From contig LNAC01000162.1 of the NCBI GenBank assembly GCA_002007465.1, positions 3,021,761 to 3,085,760 on the forward strand: a stretch of DNA of 64,000 nucleotides, written 5' to 3'. The DNA comes from Ailurus styani. Taxonomy: Eukaryota; Chordata; Mammalia; Carnivora; Ailuridae. The position numbers and the translations under genes were made by a program. Below the pieces are notes generated by a model. The model made no database searches. It saw only the letters and a program-made list of their open reading frames with translations, and was not told the origin of the DNA. Below are positions 47,550-59,639 of the stretch, piece by piece (the stretch's first letter is position 1; each line of letters starts with the position of its first letter).

Positions 47550-48385
47550 AATAGGACACCATTTTAAACTCATCATTAACATGTGTCCTTAGGGTATGCA
47601 GCTCAGAAACTAGCAGTCCTTAATTGGACTTTATTAGACTTAAGGGAATCCAAGGCTCTCTCCACAGTGAGAGCAACTCAAGTGCAAACCATGGAGTCAG
47701 AGCAGTCATAGAGAATGTCAGGAGAAGGACAAAGTAACATTCTCAGGGCTCTAGGAATAGAAGTGATTATCTTTCTTGTTTTGATATTATCAACATGCGT
47801 TCACAATCCCACTGGCCAGGATCACATAATCAGCAATTACTTGGGTGACCTAAAAGAACTTTTTGAACTTGTAAAATAAATTTGTAAAGTTCACACACAT
47901 ACACAAAACAAAAACCCACCAACTGATATAGGTCCAGACAGTAAAACGATTATGTTTTTGAGTAAATGAGCACATGTATACAACATTCTGAGACTGTACT
48001 TAAATCATAAAGTTAGAGATAAATTCAGTATTTGTTTAGAGAGTTTGAAAGCATACAGGAACATAGAAAAACAAGTTTCCTGGGTATAAATTTTGTGGCA
48101 TATACTGCAGGACTAAATGTAGGAGAGACTCTAATCAAGTAAGATAAAAGTCAGTTTCAAAGAACCTTTACATTTAAAAGTGAATATTATCAGGGCAAGG
48201 TGAGAAATGGATGGGAACATAGTAATTGAACAAGAGCAATCATTTATTAAAGATATGTGGCCACAACCTAAATAAGTGATTTTCCATCTTCAGTTTGATC
48301 TATAAATTGTTAATTAGTTTACAAAGAGACTCATAAATACAAATATTTTTAAATATAATCTAAGATGAAGAAGTGTTTTAATGTT
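47550..48385. other. Unassigned AT-rich DNA
   Basis: Nothing recognised. Confidence 0.35.
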
Positions 48386-48389
48386 GGCA

Positions 48390-48885
48390 TGTACCTGAAG
48401 TCCCAATTATAGACTTCTACCCCTTTGTGTGCCTCCTTTAAAACATTTCCGTTTGACATCTCTGAGACTGCTTATGTTTACCAATATCTTATTTCCTATT
48501 CTTCCTCAGCACACTACACTTCCCAGCTCCCACGTGTGTAGTTATGTAATTGGAACCTTCTGATTGATTTCCTACTTTCTGATCTTCTGATTGTCTAGTG
48601 GAATAGCAGTTGAAATGATTTATGTCATGTGGATGCCTGGCCATAAACTTTCCTATACAAACCTTATGTTATTTCTTTTTACCCACCTATTTAGCAGGAA
48701 GGAAAGGACTCTAAGGCCTTAAATTTGAAGAAATCACGTGACAAAGAAATCCGGATTCCTGAGTCACCATGTAGAGTAGAACTGCTCTGGAGAAACACCA
48801 TACCAGGAACATTATACTTTAGATCTGTAAAAAGTAAGTTTTACTTAAGAGATTTTTGTAATTATTATAGTAGTTAATCTATTCC
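48390..48885 (+). mobile_element. Possible decayed MaLR-like repeat
   Basis: CCTGAGTCACCATGTAGAGTAG and ACATTATACTTTAGATCTG to AGTAGTTAATCTATTCCC (shortened) resemble the 3' part of an old mammalian LTR family. The family is not certain. Confidence 0.35.
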
Positions 48886-48889
48886 CAAT

Positions 48890-50035
48890 AACGTTAATAT
48901 TACTGTCAAAACGATTCATCATTCTAGCTTCCCAAAGATTGTTGGGAGTGGTATCATAAGTAATCTTACTTAAGCCATATACGTTGATGTTATCTTTGGC
49001 TTCAATATTTTATTTACCAGATTTTCTGTAGTTTCTTCCTCAATATTGGTCAGATTCATCCATTCTTATTACTTCCTAACAAAACTTCTAAATTCTGGTT
49101 CTTAGTTGTCTTTTCCAGAATACTGGAACAGGATCCTAAGTAATCCCTCTTGCTTTAGTCGGACTTTGGCAAACTATACGCAGTAGTGGGTTGGACCAGA
49201 TTAACCTGGCTTGAAAGGCTCTTGGTTATCTCATTTCTTTTATCTCATATCTCTTAAATGTGGATGACCTGTTTTGGTCAACAAGTCACCTAATTGCCCC
49301 ATGCTGACTTTTATTTCTATGAGTTGCATGCTTTCTTGACTGAGCCTGGTAGGCACCTGCACATATTTTATATTTTATAGTACTCATAAACTAGCCAATA
49401 TCCACAATGAGAGATATCCCACTTATTCTGATGTCTTCTGTGTCCAGCATTAATATGAACTATTCTCTTTGTTTCATATGCACATTACAACAAATTCAAC
49501 CCTTTATTTCCAGTATCATCATAGACAACAGTCAGCATTATTTTCAGTAAAGGATCTCAGAATTCTATTCAATCTATGATCTAATTCTTTTACTTCTTAG
49601 CTATATGGTAAACTTATTATTAAAATATTAAACATTCAAGAGACAATAAGTGTTTTCATAAGAAAAAAGGAAGGAGAGAACAAAGTTAAAAAGCTGAGAT
49701 TGAAGAGAAGTTAGAATTGTGTAGGTTTAATGTCTAGAATAATTCTTCTGTTCTCTTTTCTATAGAAATTATCAAAAACCACATTTCTAGGCCTACTTAT
49801 ATTGAGCCCCCACACTTACAGTTTTTAAAAGTCTCCTCAAGCATTCTAATATATAAGTATACATAGTTGACTCCAGAATGTCCCTAAATGTTCTGTTAAT
49901 AAATAATTTTAACTTCTTAGTAAATAACTTGAAATAATAATACATGAAAAATAAATATCCCCTGCTATTCTAGAACCAGTGGGCTGAATTATTATAGTTC
50001 AGCATCTTTAGTAATATGTTTCACAGTATAGCAAA
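48890..50035. other. Unassigned AT-rich DNA
   Basis: No gene or confident repeat. Confidence 0.35.
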
Positions 50036-50039
50036 AACA

Positions 50040-50262
50040 TTAGAAAAATTGGAATCAGATAGAAGTGGGATCAGATTCAGCCTCTGCACTTACTAGATTT
50101 ATCACTGTGGACACATTATTTCATATCTTTCAGGATGCTTCTTCATATATAAGTTGGTGATAATACTCCCAGAATTTTTGCTAAGATTAAATGAAAAATT
50201 TTAATGAAGATCGTAACAGACTGCCTCTCTGATGTGCAGAAAAAGTCAATAAATATCAGTGC
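50040..50262 (+). mobile_element. MIR: MIR SINE, sense
   Basis: GATTCAGCCTCTGCACTTACTAG, GGACACATTATTTCATATC, TGGTGATAATACTCCCAG and AAAGTCAATAAATATCAG follow the MIR consensus order from tRNA-related to 3' end. This is the most complete MIR here. Confidence 0.65.
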
Positions 50263-50514
50263 CCACCACCTTTGTCTTGATTGGTCAATGTAAATTTAAA
50301 CACTTTTTACACTCAAAGCCAAACAACTTTTAACATATATCATGATCAAAAGTTTCATTGAATTTTAAAGTCATTTAATTATCATGATTTTTTATGACAC
50401 CTTTTCTGCTTTGTATTTTACCTACAATGTCTTCATCTTTTCTCTTCCAGTAAATACTAGATAATTGACAACTACACATCAAACTATATAGTAAATGAAA
50501 AGAAAAAGAATTAT

Positions 50515-50870
50515 TAGTTATCTCTTGGTATATAACAAATTCACACGAATTTAATGGCATACAATGTCAAATATTTATTATATCAATATTTCTGAGAGTC
50601 AGAAATATAAAAGTAACTTACTGGGTGGTTCTGGTTTGGGGTCCTTCATGAGGTTAGACTCAAGATATTAGCTGGAGCTTCAGTCAGTTTAAGATTTGAC
50701 AAGACTAAGCTACCAATTTGGCTCTATCATATACCTTGACTAGGGACATTAGATTCTCACTGGTTATTAGTAGGAATTCCCAATTCCTCAAAATGTGGAC
50801 TTCACATAGTTGCTGGGATGACTTTACAACAGATTAGGTAATTTACCCAATCATGCTAGAATACTGAGGC
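50515..50870 (-). mobile_element. MLT1-type LTR, antisense, part 1
   Basis: ATTAGTTATCTCTTGGTATATAACAAATTC is the complement of an MLT1 3' end (shortened landmark), followed by TGAGAGTCAGAAATA, GGTGGTTCTGG and AATGTGGACTTCACATAG in MLT1 order. The other end of the same LTR seems to lie at 51715-51905. Confidence 0.5.
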
Positions 50871-51715
50871 TCAAAATTACAAAGGCAAAATCACCTCTAG
50901 TTTAGACTGTCCCTTTTATTCCAAGCTGGCGTTGTTTCCACCAGTATAGTTCTTTTAAAACCGCTTGGATTTTCTGTTGATCTTAATGTACCAAAAGTCA
51001 AACTGACAAATCTCTTTTAATATGTACCTTTCCCCCTACTTTATACTTAATCTAATGGGTATTATCCCTAAGCTTCCTAGCACTTCTACCACTTGAGTTA
51101 AAGGATCTTTGAGGCATACTCTTAAAATTTTTGGAGGAAACTTTTTTCCTCCCTGACTGAATGGAGCTCTAAGGCATCACCTTAGAGTTTTATGAAGTCT
51201 TAACAAATATTTTACAGTCCCAGCTTTGATTTCATCTGTAGAGCATGTTTTCTCAGCAGTGTTTGCTATCTGAAGTAGTCAAGAATTTTCAAGGCAATAA
51301 AATCCTTGCTCCTCTGTATTTAACAATACTTAATTCTCAGCTCATCTCTCCATTCTCACATTTTACCGTGAATATCAAGAAGAAATCAGATGGCCTCTTC
51401 ATATTTAGTCTAGAAAGTACCATAGTTAGATCTCCAGGTCATTAGGTACATTCTCTACTTTCCATGTTCTTGCAGGCATCACTATTGCTTACCTTTTTAC
51501 TATTACACCAAAGACCCCCCTTCCTCCAGGTCTCACTAAGATACTGATAACTTTTTTTCCGCCCTCAAGCACAGCTGTCTACATTGCCACCATTCTTCTA
51601 CACAGAGTTTCTTCAAAGCTTCTAAAAACTTTTATCACTTTTCTTTTCCAAATCCTACCAGTTTTATCCACTGTCCAGTTCCAAAGAGATTTTACATCTT
51701 TCTCATGGCAGCATG
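50870..51715. other. Segment separating the two MLT1 parts
   Basis: About 850 bp that does not match MLT1 and lies between its two parts. It may be an inserted repeat whose family I cannot name. It contains no gene; the 66-codon frame at 51245-51445 has no domain. Confidence 0.35.
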
Positions 51716-51905
51716 ATGAACTAGTATTTATATTGATTATGATCTAGCCTTGGAGTTATACTCTGTAATTTCTACCACATTCTATTTGTTAGAAGAGAGT
51801 CATAAAGTACAGTCCATACTCAAGGAAAGGGGATCTAAATTTACTCTTTGGAGGGAAGAGTGTCAAAGTATTTGATTTGTGGCCGTATTCTAAAAAACTG
51901 CAGAA
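51715..51905 (-). mobile_element. MLT1-type LTR, antisense, part 2
   Basis: CCACATTCTATTTGTTAGAAG, AGTCCATACTCAAGGAAAGG and GGAGGGAAGAGTGTCAAAG match the complement of the MLT1 5' half in order. Confidence 0.5.
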
Positions 51906-52099
51906 ATAAAAAAAAAATAAGACATGTATTTTTACTTCAAGGCTTTCATAACTAGTAAAAGTAAAAAATGCATAAATAAGCAAAATACAGTAATGTATAC
52001 TTGCATAGACTTATGTGAAATATTTTTTAGATGCAGAGGAAGGAATAATTATGTTGTTCAAATAAGTTTGTACACTTTAAGGGTGAATAGCATTCATAA

Positions 52100-52710
52100 G
52101 TTTGAGAAACTGGAAAATGGTATTCTAGGCAGAGAGGACACCATGAGAAAATTAAGAGATGTATAAAGAGCAAATGCAGTTTTGGGAATAGTGGTCCACA
52201 TGAGATATCTCCTAAGAATGTCAGTAGTTTTGAGTTGCAGGATATGGTGTCACTTAGTGTCTAATTGTTAAGAGAATTATATACTATGGAGTTTGAACAG
52301 AAAATCCAAAGAAGATTGATTTTATAAGCATGACATTTCTTTCAGGTTTCATATTTTATTACAAAATTCATATGGCATTTCATGCTATTCTATATGAAAT
52401 CAGTATTTTGTATGTTAAAGTTTACTTAGCTTTTAAGTAAAATTTCCATTCAAGAAATAAGTGCAATTATTTACACTTAGATTTCACATACAGTTCACAC
52501 ATTTCCAAATAATCTTTGAGCAATCCAAAGTAAAGATGCAATCCATGCCATAGTCAGCAACGCTGAAACATGATGAGATATTTTTGAAGAGGGTATCATA
52601 GTAAGATCTGCATTTGAGAAAGTTAATTGGGAGTAATGAAGGCTACAAACTGCATTTTGGGAAATTAGGAAGGGTACGTTATTGTAAGAGAGGATTAATG
52701 TTTGAATAAT
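52100..52710 (-). mobile_element. L2 fragments, antisense
   Basis: GGTATTCTAGGCAGAGAGGAC (52118 on) and, further right, GAAAGTTAATTGGGAGTAATG follow the L2 complement order. The middle (about 52330-52560) does not match. Confidence 0.4.
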
Positions 52711-52719
52711 AACACTATA

Positions 52720-54265
52720 ATTTAAGAGAAGGACTAGCTTTGAGAGAATTACAGGATAACAGACCCATTTCCCGGAATTAACTGAAATATTTGTACTTCA
52801 AAAGTGTCATTTTCAAACAACTGTCTCAGATAACTGTGCATAGAATGTATTTCTCTTAGGGAGCGATTCAGTCACCATTGACGAGGGAATTATGAACACA
52901 ATAGAGTCAGAACACAATCTATTCCAGAGATTCTACTTCATTTTTCAAGAATGACTAGCGGTTTCCATAACAAGTCTGAAAGAAGGCTAATTAAATGACT
53001 TTATCTGTTTTCATTTAGCCAGGAAAACTAAAGAGTGTAATTTATAACTTTAGAATTGGTGTTGTGTTGAAAAGGCCAAAAGCTAGTTAAGAGATTGGAT
53101 GCTATACCTATAGACTTCTAATCTACCAAACTCTTAATCCACAAGTAAATTTTCACAGAAAAGAAATAAAATATTTACATTGCTAAGACTGTTTTCAAAT
53201 GAAAATTTAATATTTTTCAAAACTATATCAAAATATATATGAGTTACATAGAAAACTGGCCCTTTTAATATACCTTCACCTTCAACTTCAGCAGCTCACC
53301 ACTGGCTGTCAAAGTACTCAAGTAAAAAATAAAATCTGTCTCCTGATCCACTCCACAAACCCAGTTTCTGATGTGGTAGAGAAAAAACAAGAGACTGCTA
53401 CTTAAATCTTGTTTTTTTAAGAGGGTGACATAAATCATGTATACTGAGGAGATACGGATGTATAAATGCCTTACTTATCTTCCATTAACAGTCAATTAGC
53501 CTGAGGAGAAAACTTTTAGTAGAAGGTGTGGGAGGAATTGTCAGAATGCTTACCGGAGGCGGATCAAAAAGTAATAATGATCTCCATGCCAAGATGCCTC
53601 CTACTCCCCAAATCCCCATGAAATCTCAACAATCCCCGAGTTAAGCAGATGTGATTCTATATGCTTAAAACAGAGAGAAAGGGAAAAAAACAGAACTAGC
53701 AATTTGGAAAGAACTCACTTAGGGAGGAAGAACTAACTTGAAACATTTTAGAATGGAAAATAACTGAAACTAAGCCAGAGAAAGGTCTTTACAATAATGA
53801 TTGCTTAAAATCAGAATCAGAATCAGAAATATAGTTCTGTATTTTAAAAGCCTTTCAGGAAGGTGGAGTATAACCCATAAGAAAGAAGAAAACAAATAGC
53901 TCATGGGACATTTTCCCTAGAATTCTATTTCAACACAATTTAGACTTTAGTGAGCACAGAAAATGTGAACGGGGAAAGAAAAGAGAAATAGGTGTTACAT
54001 TGAGGTTATAAATCCAACTCTTCACATAAGATAGGGTTTCCCAAACAGTAGATCAGGATATATCTGAAGTCATGGAATTCTTATACCTAATATTAACTTT
54101 TATAACCTGGCATTGTCTTTCTACCTTCACCCCAGAATGTCACCTGTTAGACGTTAGAAAAACATAGTATGGAACAGGGGATAAATACTGTTTGTTGCTC
54201 TGGTGAGGCTGGAGAGTCAGTAATATGTTCTTCAAGCCAAGCAGGATTTTAACTGAACAACTGAT
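52720..54265. other. Repeat-poor stretch
   Basis: About 1.5 kb with no recognised transposon and no gene. Confidence 0.35.
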
Positions 54266-55618
54266 ATATTTTTTAAATGTTTATTTTGAAATAATTATAG
54301 TCTCATAGAAAGTTGAGGAGGAATATAAAGGAAAGTCCAGTTTACCAGGTATCCAGCCTTCCCCAATTTTGACATCTTGTATAATAATATCAAAATCAGG
54401 CAATTATCATCGGCACAATTCATTTACCAGTTACCCATGCACTCATTTGTATGTGTGTATATGCATGCGTGAATTTTTGTGCAATTTCACAATACGTGTA
54501 TTTTCATGGAACCACTGCCACAATCAAGATGAGACCCTGTACCATATATTAGGCCTCCCTGTGTCACTCTTCATAGCCAAACCCACCCCCATCCATAATC
54601 CCTGCTTACTATTATTCTTTTCTCCATCTCTATTATTTTATTACTTCAAGAATATTGTATAAATGGAATCATACGCAGGCTAGATTTTTTATAAGCCTAT
54701 ATATATATAAAGATAGGATTTGATTTTGCATTTTTTTTACTCATCATAATTTCTTTGTGGTTCATCCAAATTGTAACATGTATCAATAGCTTGTTCCTTT
54801 TAACTGCTGAGCAGTATACTATGGTACGGGTATATCACAGATTATTTAACCACTCACCCAGTGAAGGACATTTGAGTAATTCCCAATTTGGCCCACTACA
54901 AATGAAGCTGTTATGAATATTTGTGTACAAGAGTCTGTGGCTGTAAGTTTTCATTTCTCTGGGATACACTCCCAAAAATACAACTGTTGAGTCCTATGTA
55001 GTATCCATCTTTAGTTTTAAAAGAAACTCCCAAACTACTTTCCAACGCAGCTACATATACCATTTTACATTCTTACCAGCAATATATGAATGATCCACTT
55101 TATCCACATCCTTATCTGCATTTGATGTTATCAGTTTTTTTTTTTTAATTTTAGTGTTTGGATTAAAACTGTGGTTTTAATTGCATTTTCCTAGTAGCTA
55201 ACAATGTTGAAAAAAATGTTTTCATGTACTTATTTGATGTCTGTAGATCATCTTCAGTGAAATAGTTATGTCTTTTGCCTATTTTTTAGTTGGATTATTT
55301 GCTTTTTAAATGTTGACTTTTGAGAGTTCTTTATATATTCTAGAAAAAAAGTCCTCTGCTGGATATGTAATTTGCAAATAGTTTATCTCAGTCTCTGATC
55401 TTTCTTATCATCCTCTTAGCAGGATCATCAGCACAGCAAATATTCTATATGGATAAAGCACAATTTACTAATATTTCTTTATTGGTGTGTTCACCGTGTC
55501 AAGTTTGACAACTCTTCACTTAGTCCTATGTCCTGAAGATTTTCTCTAACCCACCCCAAAATCTTATACTTTAGTATTTTAAACTTAAATCTGTTACCTA
55601 TTTTCAGTTAATGTTTTA

Positions 55619-55668
55619 TTAAGATTATTAAGATTAGTAAGATTAGTAAGATTATTTAGTAAGATTTA
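55619..55668. repeat. Short tandem of about GATTAGTAA units
   Basis: AAGATTATTAAGATTAGTAAG then GATTAGTAAGATTATTTAG: about five imperfect 9-11 bp units inside L1. Confidence 0.7.
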
Positions 55669-56076
55669 GGTAGAGCTTCTCTCTTTTTTTTTCCTTAAAT
55701 GCCTATATATGAAATTGCTCTAATACAATTTTTCCTCTATTGAATTACTTTTGTAACGTTGTCAAAAATCAACCGAGTATACTTATATGGAACTATTTCT
55801 GGTTACTTTATTCTGTTCCATTGATCTGTGTAACTTTCTCTGTAATGGTATTACAATGTCTATTTCACTATGCCATAATACTATCACTACAGTAACTACA
55901 GAGTAAGTCTTATTAACACTAGAAAGAGTGATTTCTCCCACTTCATTTTTCTTTTTCAGAATTGCTTTGGATATTCCAGGGTCTTTCCTTTTACATATAC
56001 ATAAAGTATGTTTATCTATGTTGCCAAAGATCTTACCGGGAATTTAACAGGGACTGCATTAAGTTTATATTTCCTA

Positions 56077-56530
56077 TGTAGAGGCCAAGGGAAGGCTGCT
56101 CCCAGTTGGGCTACTGTGGGATGAACACTACTTGAGTTAAAACCAATCAAAACCCAGCAGATTCAGGAGAAGCTCTTTACCTTTCCCTGAACTGCCTGGT
56201 TGTATCAGGTTGTACCAGGTTGTACCAGAGCATTTTAACAGATTTCTCTTTACCTAAGAAACTTATCTGCATAATAAGGTAACTTTTGTTTTCCGAGTAT
56301 CTTCAACCTTTCAGCTAATGATCTTTCTCGCATTTGTATCCTAGACCCTACCCCTCTCCTCAGCTCATATGGCTTCATGTTGCTCCACTGTCTTGGAAAC
56401 TTCCATGTTGTGTGGATTCCTGTAAGTACACTACTAAATTCTATTTTCTCCCGTTAACTATCACGTGTCAATTTGATTCTTAGTCCAGCTAGAAGGACCT
56501 TTAAAGACAGAGTAGATACTTTCTCCCCAA
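56077..56530 (+). mobile_element. ERV1-type solo LTR inside L1
   Basis: Begins TGTAGAGGCCAAGGG and ends in a U5-like CTCCCGTTAACTATCACG, ATTTGATTCTTAGTCCAGC and TTTCTCCCCAAC. It lies between two L1 ORF2 stretches, so it is an insertion. CAATCAAAACCCAGC and a thrice-repeated TTGTA/TCAGG motif (56199-56224) sit in U3. No internal region is attached. The target duplication is not exact. Confidence 0.6.
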
Positions 56531-56760
56531 CCTGTATGCTGAGTCATCCAATCCATGAGCAAGATGTATCTTTCCATTTACTCAGGTCTTCTTTTATTTC
56601 TTTCATGAACATTTTGTAAATTGCACCATACAGATCTTGTATATATTTTGTTAGGTTTATACGTAAGCATTGCATATTCTCTGGAGCATTTGTAAATGGT
56701 ACTGCGGTTTTGACGTAGATTTAATATGTTCCTTACTAATATATAGAAACACGATTTGTT

Positions 56761-56849
56761 GGGGTGCCTGGGTGTCTCAGTCAATTAAGTGTTCAACTAC
56801 TGATCTCAACTCAGGTCTTGATTTTAGGGTTGTGAGTTAAAAAAAAAAT
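56761..56849 (+). mobile_element. SINEC: SINEC head, 3'-truncated by a GT run
   Basis: GGGGTGCCTGGGTGTCTCAG to TTAGGGTTGTGAGTT, then A10; the body after the B box is missing. It belongs to the older subtype with CAACTACTGATCTCAACTC. Confidence 0.88.
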
Positions 56850-56852
56850 ATA

Positions 56853-56853
<1 letters not shown>

Positions 56854-56893
<40 letters not shown>

Positions 56894-56894
56894 T
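56854..56894. repeat. (TG)n microsatellite at a SINE end
   Basis: About 20 TG units directly after the truncated SINE's A-run. Confidence 0.95.
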
Positions 56895-57599
56895 GTTTTG
56901 ATCTTGTATTCAGCAAACTTGCTGAATCTACTTACTCTAGTTATGTTAGGAGAATTAAGATTTTCTATCTAGATAATCATATCATCTGCAAATAAGGATA
57001 GTTGCATTTCTTCCTTTCCAATCTGCGTGATTTTATTTACCTTCCCTCCCCTTTTTTTGCCTTATTTTGTAGTCTAGAATTTGCAATACTATATTGAATA
57101 AGAGCAGTGAGAGTGGACATCAGTGAAATCTTCACAATCTTAGAGGGATAGTCAGTCTTTCACCATTAAGTATGATAGCTGTAGATTTTGTCTATAGATA
57201 AATTTACCAAGTTGAGGAAGTTTCTCTCTTTTTCTAGTTGGATCATTTTTATCATTAATAGTATTAGCTTTTGTCAAACACTTTTTCTGCATCAATTGAT
57301 AAGATCATAAGATTTTCTTCCTTATCCAACTGATATGGCACATTACCCTGACTGATTTTCATATGTTGAGCTAGTCTTACGTACCTAGAATACATTTCAC
57401 TTGGTTGTTACGTTTTTTTCTTATATTATTGAATTTGATTTGGTGATACTTGCTAATGATTTTTATATCTAGGTTTATGAGAGATATTAGTCTGTAAACT
57501 TCTTTTTCTTTTTTCTTTTTTGTACTCTCTTACCTGGTTTTGGAATTAGGGTAATGCTGGCCTCAGAGTTGAGAGGTGTTTATTTCACGTTTGACAGAC

Positions 57600-57755
57600 T
57601 AATTAACGCCTATCTTTCAAATGGGATGAATGATCTTTTCTTATCTGTAAACCAGGGTTAATAAACTTCTAAATTAAAAAAAAATTAAAACAATTATTTT
57701 TAAAAGTGTTAAATAGAACTTGGAATATGGAAGGTACTCAATGAACGGAAGCCAG
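57600..57755 (+). mobile_element. MIR: MIR fragment, sense
   Basis: CTTATCTGTAAACCAGGGTTAATAA and GTGTTAAATAGAACTTGG, GGAAGGTACTCAATGAACG match the MIR 3' half (shortened), with an A-rich interruption at 57672-57690. Confidence 0.5.
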
Positions 57756-57789
57756 AGCTATTTATATTGATCTGGACTTCAAAATGCAG

Positions 57790-58447
57790 AGGGAGAGAGA
57801 TGAAGCTCAGCAGTGTCCCTCCCTTCTGCACTCTGCTGTGCAGCTGTCACCGGCGATACCCCAAGACCTGACCTTTACTACCCACCTGCTGTACTGACCC
57901 ATCTTTGTCCCACATTTTTCCTTATGGTCTTCTTTCCAGTTTGTCTCTTAACTCAGGCAAAGGCAAAGTGAAACCACCCTTTAAGCAATAGCAGCTGCCC
58001 TGATAAGACCTCCAGCAGGCCCAGACCATTCAGACCAGTTTGAGCTTAACCCCTGACTCACACACACCTGCACAGATGAACCATGGAGTGACCTCTAGAA
58101 TGACTAACAACTACTTTTACTTCATTATAACACTAAAATCTCCACCCAAGGAGGAGCACAGGCTTCATTTACATAACGTACATTGTGCTTATAGGCGTAT
58201 TTCCTTAAGACAGATGTACAGCCCTATGCTTATCTCTACATAGGATGACAAGGCTTCCCTATCTAAATATTCATCCTAACTCTAAATAAAAGGAATCCAT
58301 TCACCCTTGCCCAGGGAGTCACATCCTTCAAAGGCATTCCATTCTCTGTGATCTCATTTGCTGCAAATAAAATTTTCTTTGTGCGACAACTTGATGTGGC
58401 ACAGTTTTTGACTCACCAAGGAGCGAACTCGTGTTGGTTCCACTATA
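57790..58447 (+). mobile_element. LTR of the unnamed family, copy 2
   Basis: Shares with copy 1 the ordered phrases AAGGAGGAGCACAGGC, CTCTAAATAAAAGGAATCCA, CTGTGATCTCATTTGC and CTGCAAATAAAAT at 58361-58373, then a short U5 ending GGTTCCACTATA. The 5' boundary is not certain because the U3 parts of the three copies diverge. Confidence 0.55.
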
Positions 58448-58573
58448 GAACTTCCTCCAACCCTTATACTACATCCGCTTGTACGTTTACCCACAGCAAC
58501 CAGGTTTACTCATAGTAACCATCACCTGGCATCATATTCTCCACTTCTCCGTTAATTCCACAATTAGGGCTTA

Positions 58574-58593
58574 TAAACAAACAAACAAACAAA
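58574..58593. repeat. (AAAC)n microsatellite
   Basis: Five AAAC units. Confidence 0.88.
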
Positions 58594-58815
58594 TAATTTC
58601 TCTGCGAAAAGATAAATCAATCTATCTAATATAGAAATACCAAGATATACTGGCCAATTCTGAGAAACCTCAAATGAGAACAACTCAAAACAATAATGTT
58701 AGGAAGATATCAAGAGGAGAAGAAATCAAGATTATGCAGACACTTGTTAATAAAAATGTGATCTGAGCCCAGCAACATCACCATTACCTCAGAGTTAATT
58801 AGAAAGGAAAATCTC

Positions 58816-58830
58816 TTTAAAAAAAAAAAA
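58816..58830 (+). mobile_element. Minimal retroposed tail (TTT + A-run)
   Basis: TTT followed by A's is enclosed by a perfect 13-bp direct repeat AAAGGAAAATCTC at 58803-58815 and 58831-58843. MER5A has only one copy of this site, so the extra copy is a target duplication. The TTTAAAA start matches the end of a SINEC tail. Confidence 0.6.
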
Positions 58831-58884
58831 AAAGGAAAATCTCAAGCCTCAGGCCCAGACTTACTGATTCAGAATCTACATTTT

Positions 58885-59074
58885 TTTAAAGATTTTATTT
58901 ATTTATTTGACAGAGAGAGAGATTACAAGTAAGCAGAGAGGCAGACAGAGAGAGAGAGGAGGAAGCAGGCTCCCTGCCGAGCAGAGAGCCCGATGCGGGC
59001 CTCGATCCCAGGACCCTGAGATCATGACCTGAGCCAAAGGCAGAGGTTTAACCCACTGAGCCACCCAGGTGCCC
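58885..59074 (-). mobile_element. SINEC: SINEC, young subtype, inside MER5A
   Basis: Antisense, head complement GAGCCACCCAGGTGCCC. Perfect 15-bp target duplication CAGAATCTACATTTT at 58870-58884 and 59075-59089, itself MER5A sequence. Confidence 0.97.
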
Positions 59075-59139
59075 CAGAATCTACATTTTAATAGAATCCC
59101 TGGTTGATTGCTATGCATATTATCAGTTGAGAAAACAAC

Positions 59140-59635
59140 AACAACAAAAAAACCACTTTCATAAACAACAGAAGACAGAAATGAAAACAAAACAACAAAA
59201 ATAAAACAACTTTCTTTATTCTCTTCTGCTTGAGTTATAGCAACAATAGTTCTACTGGCTTAGCTTAGAAAAAAATGGAGAATGAGAAGCAAAGCTGAGG
59301 AACTTACTGCTGAGCTTTTTAGAGCTTTCTTTTTTTTCTTATTTGTAAAGTTTGTTACTGTCAAAGTAAGTACTATTTATGCCTTGAAACTTAAGTACAG
59401 TGATAAATTCCCAGTTTCAGACTTTAAAGACTTACTAAATTACTTGGCAAATACTTGCAATTGTTATCTCCAAAGAAATGAACAAAAAGAAGGAAGTTAA
59501 GATTCTGTATTTTGGGGTAATATGTGCCACTGAATGGCATTGGCAGTTAGTTTCAAAACTGTGCTCCATTTAGGCTTCCTATTCTTCTCATGAATGAGGC
59601 ATAACAAGGAGAGTTAAAGCAGTTGTAAGGAAGGA
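59140..59635. other. A-rich and unassigned DNA
   Basis: A-rich ACAAC/AAAAC stretches at 59135-59212, then unassigned sequence with a 72-codon frame (59282-59500) of no recognised domain. Confidence 0.35.
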
Positions 59636-59639
59636 AAAA

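Larger units (their letters stand above)
54270..57572 (-). mobile_element. L1 (3' UTR and ORF2), antisense, with insertions
   Basis: Complement of an old L1 from the 3' UTR (TCTCATAGAAAGTTGAGGAGG, GCAATTTCACAATACGTG) into ORF2 (CAGCTACATATACCATTTTAC, ATTCCAGGGTCTTTCC, CATCTGCAAATAAGGATAG, GGTAATGCTGGCCTCAGAG). Frames are broken by stops. An ERV1-type LTR (56077-56530) and a truncated SINE with a GT run (56761-56894) interrupt it. About 2.7 kb of L1 remains. Confidence 0.82.
58755..59135 (-). mobile_element. MER5A: MER5A (hAT-Charlie MITE), with two insertions
   Basis: CCCAGCAACATCACCATTACC, AGGCCCAGACTTACTGATTC, AGAATCTACATTTTAATAG and TTGATTGCTATGCATATTATC are the complement of MER5A in order (shortened by divergence). 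A SINEC (58885-59074) and a tiny A-tail insertion (58816-58830) interrupt it. Without these it is about 175 bp, close to the family length. Confidence 0.7.

Noticed and set aside
56854..56894. Telomere-like or promoter-like GT tract
   Set aside because: It is a plain TG dinucleotide run at a SINE end.
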